Source: Heliocidaris tuberculata
Taxonomy: Eukaryota; Echinodermata; Echinoidea; Camarodonta; Echinometridae
Direction: 5' to 3'
Assembly: GCA_025618425.1 (NCBI GenBank)
Contig: CM046845.1
Location: 10,816,057-10,880,056, forward strand
DNA length: 64,000 nt
In this document: one piece after another, positions 1 through 12,000 of the stretch
Layout: each line of letters opens with the position of its first letter
Position numbering within the stretch: position 1 is the stretch's first letter
Position numbers and translations under genes: made by a program
The notes under the pieces: generated by a model
Database searches by the model: none
The model's input: the letters and a program-made list of their open reading frames with translations, nothing else
Told to the model about the DNA's origin: nothing

Positions 1-253
1 CTTATAATCTTCGTGAGTTTTGAAATTCACTGCTTCTTTTTTTTTAATTCGGGGTTATGCCGGAATATAGTATTGGACAGACTTTTATTTGTTAGTCAGT
101 TTTGAATGAACTTCAACATGATATTTAACTTAACTGTGCACAGTAGTCAATAGTTTATCTGGACCTTGCATCGGGAGAGGGAGCAGAGCCCAGAGCATCT
201 GAGCCAATGTTGATCCATGTATTTCAGCAATAAAATAATATAATATATAAATA
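1..253. other. No recognizable feature
   Basis: AT-rich sequence; I see no gene, RNA or repeat structure here. Confidence 0.5.
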
Positions 254-259
254 ATGTAA

Positions 260-327
<68 letters not shown>

Positions 328-348
328 GTGAGAAATATATATATATAA
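254..348. repeat. (TA)n microsatellite
   Basis: About 60 bp of nearly pure TA dinucleotides (264-323) with a short second block at 337-348. Predicted Tyr/Ile-rich ORFs here are artefacts of the repeat. Confidence 0.95.
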
Positions 349-453
349 TGGTCCAACAGAAACAAACAAACCAACAGGACTGAAATCCTCTAATGGTCCA
401 ACAGTATCCAACAGTAAATCTGCATATTCTCATGAACATTCATAATAATTAAT

Positions 454-1012
454 AGTCAGGTTCACTATGTATTTTTGTTCAAAATTTTTGGAGATTAGCA
501 AAACTATACATTTTTGGAATCGGTAGAACATGGGGAATCCGAAAATTGATGTTGGCATTTGCACAAAACCCTGACCGAGCAGCCATTTTGGATTTTCAAA
601 ATGGCCGCCATATGTAACTAGTATTGAACACTTTTGAAGATATTTTTGTAACAGAACCTCATTCTATCATTTTTGTGGTAGCATATTAAAGGGCATTAAA
701 TTCTCTAAAACATGACACCACATTCCATGAGTTTCGTGATGATTTGTACAACAATTTTGGGCAGAAAATGTGATTTTTATCATTTCTTTTCAAAAATATG
801 AATTGCTTCAAAATACATATTTCTCCATATTTCAAAAGTCCTTTTCACTAATGACTTTCAACTTTACAGAAAATCAACCATTTATACGGTCAATATCATA
901 TGAAAATTACAAGTTCATTGCTTATCTAACAAAAAAGTTATAGTACTCTAAAGTTCACACTCTGATATTTGCTAAAACAGAGAAATAAAACCAAGGGCTG
1001 CCTTCTAGTCAG
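454..1012 (+). repeat. Left arm of a large inverted repeat (pairs with 4112-4696)
   Basis: Starts agtcaggttcactatg, contains ggagattagcaaaactatac, a palindromic CCATTTTG...CAAAATGG core, and ends ggctgccttctagtcagg. The reverse complement of 4112-4696 follows the same order throughout with scattered mismatches. Confidence 0.85.
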
Positions 1013-2260
1013 GTTCACTATATATTTTTGTTCAAAGTTTTTGGAGATTAGCAAAACTATACATTTTCGGAATCGTTAGAGCATGGATAAGTAAAATAAT
1101 GATGTTGGCATTTGCACAAACACCGGCTTGGTGGCCATTTTGGATTTTCAAAATGGCCGCCATGAAATACATAATTTGCCTTTAATATCTCGGCTTCTTT
1201 TAAAGGCATAAACATAATGAAATGGGCCAGTCCTACTATTTATGGGTGCAGAAAACAAATGGTGACATCTAGACATCTTCTTCTACCGCTTCCTCGCATA
1301 TGGAGGCCATTTTGTATTTTCAAAATGGCATACGTGTAATATATAAGTTGCCTTATCTCTGCTTCTGGTCAACCTAGGAACTTAGCAAAAATATTATAAT
1401 CCTTTTCTTGGTCGATAAAACAATTGGTGACATATTTAGACTTCTAATCTTAATGCGTCATCGCACACGGCGGCCATTTTGTATTTTAAAAATGGCACAC
1501 ATGTATATATATGTATATGTATATATATATATATTCCAGTCAACCTATAGCAACTTAACAGAATATGCTAGCACTTTGTTTCCTGGGTCAGGAAAACGAT
1601 TAGTGACATGATTAAACTTCCAATCTCAACGCTTCATTGGACATGGTGGCCATTTTGAATTTTCAAATTGGCCGCCATGAAATATTATATTGCCCTATTT
1701 CTACTTCAAGGCAGCCTAGAAACATATTGGAATATTCTAATACTATGTTTCCTGGGTCAGGAAAAACATTGGTGACGTCATTAGAGTTCCCATCTCAACG
1801 CTTCAAAGTGGCCGCCACAAATACATTTTTCCCCTACGTCGGCTTCTTTTCAACGTAGAAACTGAATGAAATCCTACGTTTCTTGGGTCGAGAAAAGAAT
1901 CTGTGACATTACTAGACTTCTACTCCCAACGCTTCATCGCATATGGCGGCCATTTTGGATTTTCAAATTGGCCGCCATGAAATATTATATTGCCCTATTT
2001 CTACTTCAAGGCAGCCTAGGAACATATTGGAATATTCTAATACTATGTTTCCTGGGTCAGGAAAAACATTGGTGACGTCATTAGAGTTCCCATCTCAACG
2101 CTTCATGTGGCTTCCATCTTGGATTTTCAAAATGACAGACATAAAATGCATATTTTGCCCTTTCTCTATGGTCAACATAAAAACTACATGGAATATGATG
2201 CTTTATGTTTCCTTGATAAGGGAAATATTTTGTGCTATCACAAACTTATAATCTTGATTT
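1008..2260. repeat. Tandem array built on CCATTTTG-N-CAAAATGG palindromes
   Basis: Palindromic cores recur near 1133, 1308, 1471, 1646, 1946 and 2107 (also 582 and 4529 in the flanking arms). Two units, about 1646-1806 and 1946-2105, are almost identical over roughly 157 bp, with an offset of 300 bp. Open frames here repeat the same peptide and are not genes. Confidence 0.85.
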
Positions 2261-4111
2261 TTCCTTCACTTTAAGCATTTTGAGCGCTAGGAGCCCTCAG
2301 ACAAATTTCATTTCGTCTCTAAACTGAAACTGTGCCACGTTCTATATTTTGACACCAAGTTTAGAAAAATTATAAAGTCAAGAATTTATATTTTTGTACA
2401 ATTTGAATGAAAAACAGCAATTTGATTTTATTTCTTTGTAGATCATTTATAATTTCTTCTTCTTTTATTATCCCTTTTCTATCTGAATATTGATTCAGAA
2501 AAAAGACCTCTAATAACAGACCTATAAAGCAAGATATATGGTTGAAAAACAATTAAATGCAAATGAATAAAGTCACTTTTAACGACTTTCGTTTTTCAGT
2601 CTACGAACTTTCCCATCGACTATCATCACTGGTCAGTTCCCCCCCCCCCCTCCCCCAGATAACTACCCCTTGAATTAAATACCAAGTGCAGTTCTTTAGC
2701 TGTATTACTGTAACCTACAACTCAGTTATACTGTACAAAACTAGAGACAGACTTCCTGTTCTCATATGTCGACCAGCATGTGCAAACTAAATAATTGTAT
2801 TTTACAGTACAACAAATATTTATTACATACTTTACTTGGCCCAAAGACGTTTTAGGGTACTCCAGTTAGGCTAATCTATTACAATTGTATACATGTAGGA
2901 TCACGCCATTACAGCACAGACAGCTGACAACCTTTAAAATGCTCATTTCCTACATGTCATATTGGTTTTTTAAAACTTTATTTACTTTCAGTTCTGCTTT
3001 TTAAGGTAAATAGTAAAAGCTTAATAACATAAATAAGGAGAAATAAAGATATACAAATAGAATAAGAAATATTGCGTTTTAACCACTTTTTCTACAAAAA
3101 CAGAGAAAAAAATCTCGAAAGGTCACATTTTTTTCGCTTTCAGTTCTTCTATTTAAGGTACATAGTAAAGCTTAAGTAAGACAATTTTTAAAAAATAAGA
3201 TAAACAGTGGTAGCAAGAAATATTGTGTTAAATCACTTTTTACTCAAAACGTCACCTAAGTTTAGAAGGATCTTTCCAGGCAAAAGATTTTTGCAATGCT
3301 GAAGTGGAGAAAGTCAAAATTTAGAGAGGCGTGAAATGCGCTGATTGAGACCAATCGATGAACTTTATCTACAACTGAGCCGTGGGGGGGGGGGGGGGCT
3401 GACGCCTCTTGCCCGAATGTAAACTTTACTTTCAGCCCCTAGCCCCCACCCCTCCCCACCTCGTAAGACTATGCTCGTTTTAATATTGAAAGTGCTTGGA
3501 AATGTTATCTATCAGGGGAATACAGGTCCCATGTTATTTCACTGATGGCCTCAATTGCTTGCTTGTACCAATAATACTTGTAGGTATTGTTTTAAGTTAA
3601 ATTTTAGAGGGGAAGGGGGTGGGGGAAGAAGGGTAAGGCATTGGCAGATATTTTTCCAGTAACCATGAGATTTTAATGATTTGTCAAGGCTCATTGATTT
3701 TTTTACCATTATCCAAAGTACTTTATGAATATTACTTTGTACCAATTTGTGTCGTTTAAAAAAAAACAGAAAGGGGGAGGGGAATTAAGGCATGGACATG
3801 TAGGGGTTGCAAGTTCTGTACCCTATAATCTAGTATATACGTGTGTTGGAGTGTGAATCTTGATTATCACTTAAAACCAAGTTTCCTCATATATATTATT
3901 GGACAGTTAGCCTTTTTATTTCTCAACACATATCATCGGTTATTAGGCACATTTGTATCATAGCAACGGGAACTAATAAACAATTGTATATCACTAAAAT
4001 ATGATCGTACTGAATCATCTGACATTACACTTCCTATTAAAATATTCATCTGCATGACAATAGCATGTACTACCGAAATAATCCATTTTAAGTCTCCCAA
4101 TGTTACCATTG
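2261..4111. other. Intergenic, spacer of the inverted repeat
   Basis: No gene seen. AT-rich with C/G homopolymers at 2640-2655 and 3384-3399 and a G-rich stretch near 3606-3630. Confidence 0.5.
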
Positions 4112-4696
4112 TCAGGGAGAAGGCAGCACTTAGTAACCACTTTTGTTATCGATTCTCTACTCTAGCTAATATCAAAGTGTCAACTTTAGAGCGCTATAAC
4201 TGTTTTGTTTGATAAGCAATGGACTTGTAATTTTTATATGATATTAACCGTACATATGGGCAGTTTTCTGAAAAGTTTGAACTATTTAGTGAAAATAACT
4301 TTTGAAATAATGAGAAATACGTATTTTGAAGAAATTCATATTTGTAAAAAATTATGTAAACAATCATATTCATGGCCAAGAATTGTATCGCAAATCATCA
4401 CCAAACCCATTAAATGTGGTATCATGTTGTAGAAAATTTAATGCCCTTTAATATGATGATACATACGTGGTAAGATGAGGCTCTGTTAAAAAAATATCTT
4501 CTAATTTGTTCAATACGAGTTACACATAGCGGCCATTTTGAAATTCCAAAATGGCCGCTATGCCGGTGATTTGTGCAAATGCCAACATCAATTTTTGAAT
4601 TTCCCATGTTCTAACGATTATAAAAATGTATAGTTTTGCTAATCTCCAAAAATTTTGAACGAAAGCCTATTTTCTTACATAGTGAACCAGACTAAA
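4112..4696 (-). repeat. Right arm of a large inverted repeat
   Basis: Reverse complement of the 454-1012 arm: on the minus strand it reads tagtctggttcactatg, then ggagattagcaaaactatac, then ggccattttggaatttcaaa. About 3.1 kb separates the arms. Confidence 0.85.
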
Positions 4697-6603
4697 TATC
4701 ATTTTCCATAGAAAAGTTGATTAAAAATTAGGAATCAACGTTTCATTCAAGTTTGTTATCCTTTTTTTAATTTCAACGCATCGTCTGACAAATTTGTCTT
4801 CCACCATGATGAACAAATTTCATTTACATATAATTGGTTCAAATTTATATCTATTCACTAACCAACAGTTAATCTTGAAAAAGTACATACACGCATCCTC
4901 AATCATGTACTGTGCATGTATATAGCAGTGTTGTACCAAGGATTTTTTTACAGGGGGAGCAAATTTTGTCAACTGTCACATTCTGCTTGGAGGGAGACCC
5001 GTATTTTTTTTTCTTCTCGCCAGCCCTCCAAAACTCACTCAGTGTGGATGGGTGGGTGTTGGGGGGGGGGGGAGGGGGAGGCAACAATTGTTTTTTCTTC
5101 AGCCCTCAAAAAGTCGCTTAGTGGGGGAGGGGGTGGGGGTATTAGATGTTTTGATGTTCCGCTCCATAATTCTCTGACAAACACACACATTAAAAAAGGG
5201 AATAAGTTCGAAAAGGTATGTCCATATTTTTTTCGTCTCACCAGTCCTCCAGCAGTTGTTCAGTGTGGGGGAGGAGGGGGGGGGGGGGGTGGTGGCCAAA
5301 AAAAAAAATCTCCCAGTGCTCCAAAAGTCGATCCTGGGGGGGGGGGGAGCTTATCAGATTTTATGGGGTCCAGAATTCTCTGACAAGCAAAACAAAATAA
5401 TAAAATAAAGAATAAAAAATAAAGGTCTAAAAAAGGTCTACAAGGGGGGGGGGGGATTCTTTTTTCTGCCAAAAGTTGTCAGGGGCACTCTGCCCCTCCC
5501 CCCCCCCCCTCCCTTGGGTACGCAAGTGCTGTGTAGTAATTAAATGATGTAGTATTCCGATCTCACGTCTGTTCCTTTAAACAGAATGCACTTTGTGGGA
5601 GATTCTGTCGTTCGGAAAACTAAAGTCATCATGGTATGGGACACTAATTAGAATTATTGTACTACATGAAAATTTGTATTGGTTTCCGCTCATGAAAAAT
5701 TGTTGGTTTCTAATAGTCCAATAGAAATTTGCTCTGTCGGTTTGTAATGGTATACAACAGAAATTCTCTTGTCCAACAGAAATTTTCTAATGGTTTCTAA
5801 TGGTCCAATATCTATATATATTATATCACTTTCCCTATTGAAACCACTGGGCCTGTCGGTTTCTAATAGTCCAATAGCCTAATGGATTTTGACCTGGGTT
5901 CTAGAATCACGCATTCCGTAAATTATATATCACACAGCCAAAGTCTGCATGACTTTGGTATTTATTTATTCCTATATTATTTTTCAACGGTTTATTGATA
6001 ACAAAATCGTTCGCGACTTGTTGGCCGAATTGCGGAATTTTTGTACAAAAGATAAAATCATTAATCATAATACTATGGTAATCATTAATGGAATTGTGAA
6101 AATGCATCCGACCACTAGCGCAGCCAGGGGGGGGGGGGCAAGGGGGAAGACTGCCCCCTGACAACTTTGACAAAAAATTGTGCCCCCCCCCCCTTTAGAA
6201 TTTATTTATTTATTTTTTTTTTTTGCTTGTCAGAGAATTATGGAGGAAAATTAGACCCCATGAAATATGATACCCCCTCCACTAAGCGACTTTTGGGAAC
6301 AAAAATTCACCGCCACCCCCATTTTCGAATCTTGAACATTAATAAATGGTTTTTTATTCACCAAGTTCTTCTCAAATAGGGCATAAAATAAACGAAAACC
6401 CTTGTATAGAGGAGTTTAGCAAGGCAACCAAACGTTGAGACTATTCTTAAATTTTGAACCTTTCAAAAATGCTATTTATGTATATTGTATATCCTATATC
6501 CCCCCCCCCCCAAAAAAAAAAAAACAAAAAAAAAAAATCTATTTCTAATATGTATCTACCCTGCGGATTGGGGCCATAATCCTATTTTTTTTTCCTTAGT
6601 CTC

Positions 6604-6648
<45 letters not shown>

Positions 6649-6700
6649 GCATTTGTTTTTCTCCATTATTTTTCAAGTGCCGCCCTTGTAGCCCGTACGA
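4697..6700. repeat. G/C-homopolymer-rich intergenic repeats with CTGACAAGC modules
   Basis: Multiple poly-G/poly-C runs (about 5059-5078, 5274-5290, 5335-5347, 5444-5455, 5498-5510, 6128-6139, 6183-6193, 6500-6511). CTGACAAGC or a near match occurs at about 5172, 5382 and 6226 (minus), next to A-rich or G-rich tracts. A (CT)n microsatellite lies at about 6608-6644. Gly/Pro-rich ORFs here are shadows of the homopolymers. Confidence 0.7.
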
Positions 6701-7739
6701 TACGCCGTGACCGTCACTGGCATACTGTGATACAACTTCCGAGGGAGAGTAGTGAACTTTCTGTGCAAAAACTTTGTGAAAATGGTCCGACCTTACTTCC
6801 TAATCATCTGATTAACATTCTTTTTGTTCGGAGTTCGAAAGTCAGAAAATAAATTGAAATGATAGGCCTATCTATTTCAAGCCATAACAAGCAAGCAAGA
6901 GAGGACAAAGAAGAAAGAAAAAAAAGAAAATAATGAATGCAAAGGGTGATCAGCTTTTTTTTTTTTTGGGGGGGAGGGGCTTGTTACCGTTGCAAAACTT
7001 TCTGACAAGCGAGGAAAAAAAGGGGGGGGGGTGGGGTTCACATGTTCAGATGCGCGTACCTGTTGGGGTTTCAATGAGCCGCCAGAGGGTAGAGTCCCTT
7101 TATAGAAAGAGTAACGACAACCCGTGATTTGAAAGCCATTTTGGGGCCACTATTACGTAACATTTCTGTTCAATTCCGATGAGCACCTGGGTGTTCAAAA
7201 TAGAAAGAATTCGAACGCCAATTTGGTGCCCAAAAATAGGACGTCCATGGATGTCAAGGGGCTATTTTAGGGGGCACGCCTGTACTCAAATTCAAATTCA
7301 AATTCATTTATTGATTCAAAATCCAAACATATAGGATCATTCTCAATTTTCAGTTTACAAAGCACAGCAGGTATACAAAAGTAGCATGTACTCGATGCGT
7401 AATATTGGGAGCGCCACAAGCATGGGTGTCGACCCCCGGGGGGGATATATATCCCCCAAAAAATGTTTGAGGTGGGGGATGGTCTGTATTATCACACCCC
7501 CCCCCCCAATATTTTTGGATTAAATGAATAAGAATTATGATACATTAAATTAAAACTAATAATTATCTAAACTCATTATGTATGATGTTGAAATACTATC
7601 ACATTTTTTAATGATTAGAAGTAAGGAAATAAGAAAGAAAATTTAATCACACAGAAAACCATTTTGGGATGCTCTAAAATGCAAGTTTTATAGACAGATT
7701 TTTGAAGTTCCCTGGTGTGGAAGGGGGAGGGGCAACCTT
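6701..7739. other. Intergenic with low-complexity tracts
   Basis: One CTGACAAGC module near 7002 beside poly-T/G, an ATTCAA short tandem at about 7287-7306 that may be the tail of an inserted element on the minus strand, and poly-C at about 7495-7507. No gene seen. Confidence 0.4.
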
Positions 7740-8135
7740 GCTAGTCATAAGGATTGCTTGTCATAACGTGTAAGTTCCTATACCTGAAGGTCCACTATAC
7801 TTAAAACGGAAAGGGGGTCACTATTCAAAAAGTCATAAGGACCGCTATTCATAATGTGAGATGAGGGTTGCTATTCCTAATTCACATTGAGGGTCATTAC
7901 TCATAAGGACATTCATAACACGAGAAGAGGGCTGCTATTCATAATACGGAAAGAGGGTCGCTATACCCTCATAACGTATATTATGAATATCGACCCTCTT
8001 TTATTATGAATGCGACCCTTTTCTCATATTATGAATAGCACTATAGCAGTCCTTAATAATGACCCTTGTGAATAATGAGCCTTTTCTCCATATATGAATA
8101 GCTGTCATTATGAATAGCAGTCCTTATGACTAATG
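7740..8135. repeat. 395-bp palindrome of CTATTCATAAT-type units
   Basis: The left half repeats units such as ctattcataatgtgagatga and gggtcgctattc; the right half (from about 7975) holds their reverse complements (gaatatcgaccctctt, attatgaatagca). The outer ends match: gtcataaggattgc at 7744 and gcagtccttatgac near 8118. Symmetry centre about 7968. Could extrude as a cruciform. Confidence 0.8.
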
Positions 8136-8214
8136 AGCCCCCCCCCCCACACCCGCTCCCGGTCGCATGGTCATCCCCCAATCATGAACACGGATCGACA
8201 CCCCAACGATACCC

Positions 8215-8430
8215 CTGGCCAGTGGCGGATCCAGGATTTCTTGAGGGAGGGGGCTCAAAATTTTCTGACAAGCAAAGAAAAAAAAAAAAAAAAAAAAAAA
8301 GGCCCTCAGCATTTTTGGGCCCCTTTTTAACTCAAAGAATCTCTGACAAGCAACAACAACAACAAAAAAAAAAAGTCCTCAGCATTTTTGGGGCCCTTTT
8401 TATCCCCAGGGAAATGCCTTCTCCCTGGAT
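8215..8430 (+). repeat. CTGACAAGC-module repeat, two tandem units
   Basis: ggcggatccaggattt, then ttctgacaagcaaag with poly-A and ctcagcatttttggg, followed about 75 bp later by tctgacaagcaac, poly-A and ctcagcatttttgggg. Same family as 58485-58690. Confidence 0.75.
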
Positions 8431-8929
8431 CCGCAACTTATTTCTCACAAACGAATTGGCTTTCCCACATTTCTAATAATTGGATCCCTTATTATAAAAG
8501 TAGCATTGCAGCATTGTCATCGAGCTCCCTATAGCCTATTATGTCCTACATAAAGATATCCGCAACGTAATAAGCCCGAATAGTACCGATAGCTAAACGA
8601 TCGCACAATAAACTTGATATTATTATTGACAAAAAATCTTTTTCCTATTTTTATTTTTGTCAAAAATTCTATTAGCAAAATTATTCTAAGAATTTTAGAT
8701 ACCTTTTAAACATATTTGAAATATTTTACATCTCATTTAATAAATTGACTTGATGGAGATACCCATATAGATTTCCCATTTTTTCAAATTGGCAACATTC
8801 CCATCATCTTTACCCTGAAATTGCAATATGGCACCGGAAAAGGTGTCTTAGTTTTCGTCAAAAAACATCAAATATTTTGCCAATAGAATTACTTCTTCGA
8901 TTTTTTTACCAGCTTATAGTTTTCTACAG
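8431..8929. other. Immediate upstream region of CNOT1 exon 1
   Basis: AT-rich, mostly unique-looking sequence; probably intron between an unseen non-coding exon and the first coding exon. No TATA box or transcription start can be assigned. Confidence 0.35.
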
Positions 8930-8997
8930 TATCTTCGGGATCAGCGGGGGGACATTTCAGCCCACTTGATGATCTACAACTTAAAAAGAATGAAATA
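8930..8997 (+). promoter_or_regulatory. CNOT1: CNOT1 5' leader portion with 9-codon uORF overlapping the start codon
   Basis: A pyrimidine-rich stretch ending in tttctacag (ag at 8928-8929) makes 8930 the likely acceptor of the first coding exon, so an upstream non-coding exon is expected. A short upstream ORF starts at ATG 8969, has a second in-frame ATG at 8990 (A at -3), and stops at TAA 8996-8998. That stop shares its last base with the CNOT1 ATG (TAATG). The main ATG has A at -3. The overlap is read directly; a role in termination-reinitiation is inference. Confidence 0.55.
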
Positions 8998-9099
8998 ATG
9001 AATCTGGATTCCCTGTCGCTGGCCTTTTCTCAGATTACCAATCTTGTGGCCAATCTCAACAAAAAGAATTACAAGCAAAGTGTCGGGGAAATCTCTCGC
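8998..9099 (+). CDS. CNOT1: CNOT1 coding exon 1
   Basis: Residues 1-34, [13 protein letters not shown]...GEISR. Donor CGC|gtaagt, phase 0. The start was chosen because it aligns with the human [14 protein letters not shown]-terminus. Confidence 0.95.
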
Positions 9100-12000
9100 G
9101 TAAGTGTAACAACAGTGACATATTTTTAAATCAGCTTATTATTGCATATTAATCCTACTCAAGAAATATGATTTGGCATTTAATGTGAGGAATGGTAGAG
9201 AGCTTTTTTTGTCTGTTGGTGAGTCATGTGTCATTTTGACTTTTTGTCGGTGGAGTAAAGCCTAAACTAAAGCCAAGGGGGAATATTGATATTCGGCCAC
9301 TTAATTATTTATGACAAATCCTATTTTTTGACTCTTTATTCCATATTTATTTTCACTTTTTACTCAAGTCATGAGAGCGAATATAACTATTTTAACCAAA
9401 AAAAAAAAAAAATCCTGGAAGAAAAGTAAGAATTGCCATGGTAATTTGTCCGAAGTCACACTGAAAAGTGTCAGCTTAAAAACGTGCTGATTCAGGGGGA
9501 AAAATGGCACAATTTTGGGGGCAAATTCATCCTGTTATTACAATGTGATCTGAATTAATTTTTATCTCATATTTGGAATGTATGGAAAGAGAAAATCCTG
9601 GTCATTCTTTTGACACTAGGGGCAAGTTTTTAGGCTCACTAGAAAATTAAAATAAGAGATAAATTGCAAACCCTTAGATCTATAGTCTAGATCTATTTGT
9701 GTTTATTCAGATTGCCATTTCCCCATTTGTTTCCTATGGCCTATGCCCTATGGGAAACTGAAATTTCTGTTTTACACAAATTTTGTCACTTTTTCGCAAT
9801 TTTACACTGTGATCTGATATTCAAACCTTGAAAAAATTCATACCATCAGAAAGATTGTAAAACTTTCTATCTGGTCATGTGCATGTAAGGGTCAAGTTTT
9901 TGACATTAAATATAAAGTCGTAACAGCAGGGTTCTCCACTAGTGGTTTTACCCGGGGGCTCCGCCCGGGTAAAATTTGAAAAACCAGTTTAGCGCCCGGA
10001 CAAAATTTCCCCGCCCGGACAAAAACTTGATGCGCCCGGATATGAAAATTGACATATTTATAAGCACAGACAAGACAGCATCAAGATCGCGCGGCATTGC
10101 GCAATCAAGCATCGACTTAAAATAAAAACTTTACTCGCATGATCATGTCGGAAACCTGCACGAACGCATTATCTCTTTGCATGAACCACGTCGAATTCTC
10201 ATTGCGATCACGGCCACATATAATGCACCATCTCGACGCAGTGCACTATAATACGTATGCCGTCACGAAACCGCAAATTTGACGCCGTCGCAAAACCGCA
10301 AATTTGACTTCGGAGGCCGACGAACACAAGAGCCCCCGGACAAAATACAGACCAGTGGAGAACCCTGAACAGGTTTCGGAAGCTCAAAATTTGGATAAAT
10401 TGTGTGTGTCCCATTTCTTAACTACATAGCCTATGGCAGGAAAAAGCTGAAAAATGGTCCGATTTCATTCTCTTAATTTACAGTAATTAACTGGAATTTT
10501 TCATGAAATATCATATTTCTGTCAGTTTGATGGTTATTATTTTTCAAATCCAGAAAGAAAATTTAATATCATTTTGAAATAAGAAAAATAATTTTTTTCT
10601 CCGGACACCCTAGTAATAGTCTCTAGCCTATTCATTTTTATTTAACCTGTCTCGGAGGCAGTTTTCGGCCTAGCAGATCAGTTTTTGGCTGCATGTATGG
10701 CTAGAGTGCCCAAGTCTGCACAGCGCCCTTGTCTGCGCACACGCGTAACTGCGCGATTCTAATGAAACAAAACGAGCAACGAACACAAACTTTTCATCTT
10801 TATCATAACGATAGATATTCATTAAAAAAACGGGACGAAATATTGAAAAAAGGTCTTATTTCAGACATTTTATCCACAGGCCTCAAAATGTTGTCTTTCT
10901 CGTAAAAACTCCCGAACTGCGTGTAAAATGAATGAGTGCGCAGACATGGGCATCATCATTTTTTCAATGTCAAAATGACACGGCCGCCGTTTCATGTAAA
11001 AATGGCATACTTCTTGCCCTAATTTTGATGAGATTTTCTGCACACTTACTCTTTAGAATATCAGGAATAATATGAAATTAAGCATTAGTGGAATATTAAA
11101 GAAATTCTTGTTAAATTCCACTTAAAAACCCGGCCGAAAAATCCCGCGGTATCAGAACTGAAATCTCAAGACTCACGGGGATGCCGTGTGTACATCTCAC
11201 GCACCGACTATCTTTCACTACAACATGCAATTGGACACTCTTAAGCTTGCGACATACGAAAAATCCCGGTCTAAAACTGAAAATTTCTTGAAATACATTA
11301 TACAGCTCAGTTTTTGGAACCCATTTCCTTACAGACACGCGTAAGACACAAGAATTTTCAGATTAGAGGGACCGCTAATAGTCAAGGATTGTAATTCCGA
11401 ACAGATTGTATTACCGAACGTGTACAGTTAAGCGCCTAAAATGGGTTTTCATACGCGTTGGATTACGCGTATAAAAACCACACTATTGAAAAAAAGGTTG
11501 TGTCTTTTTCCCATAGGTTTCACACGTTCGGAAATACAGTACCTTTTTCGAGGGACCAAAACGCCGCGTCGTTGGGAAGGGGTTCACTCGGAAGGGAATA
11601 TCGTATTAAATCTATGTTGCCTTTTAAAAATTCCATCAACTTCTTTTTCTGTAGGACTTTGAGCATTCATTATGTAAGTTTGACAGAAATTCGTTTGATA
11701 TTTTATTTGCTATTGTTGATTTTCTGAAAAGTGTTCGGACACTGGATCCACCACCATCGCTAAAATGTGATATTTATGGATATTTTTTTCATTACTACTG
11801 TTGTTCCCCTGTAACTTTGGTATGTATTGTATGTGTGTGATATGTGATATGCTCTCATGCTATGCATTTTAAAGTGATTTTTGCCATGCATACGTTGTAC
11901 CGGCCGAATTTTTCTCCTGGCCGAAAAGACCATCCTTTACTCTGTGTGGCTGACTGTGATACCGTAATTCAGGCATGAAAATTTTCCGCGTATCCGCGGA

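Noticed and set aside
1637..2251. Two overlapping-type ORFs sharing a 50-residue peptide
   Set aside because: They are translations of the tandem repeat; no start context, splice pattern or homology.
4912..5472. Gly-, Pro- and Lys-rich ORFs on both strands
   Set aside because: Produced by poly-G/poly-C and poly-A tracts of the CTGACAAGC repeats.
1..8900. A protein gene upstream of CNOT1
   Set aside because: No ORF shows homology, codon bias or splice structure; all look repeat-derived.
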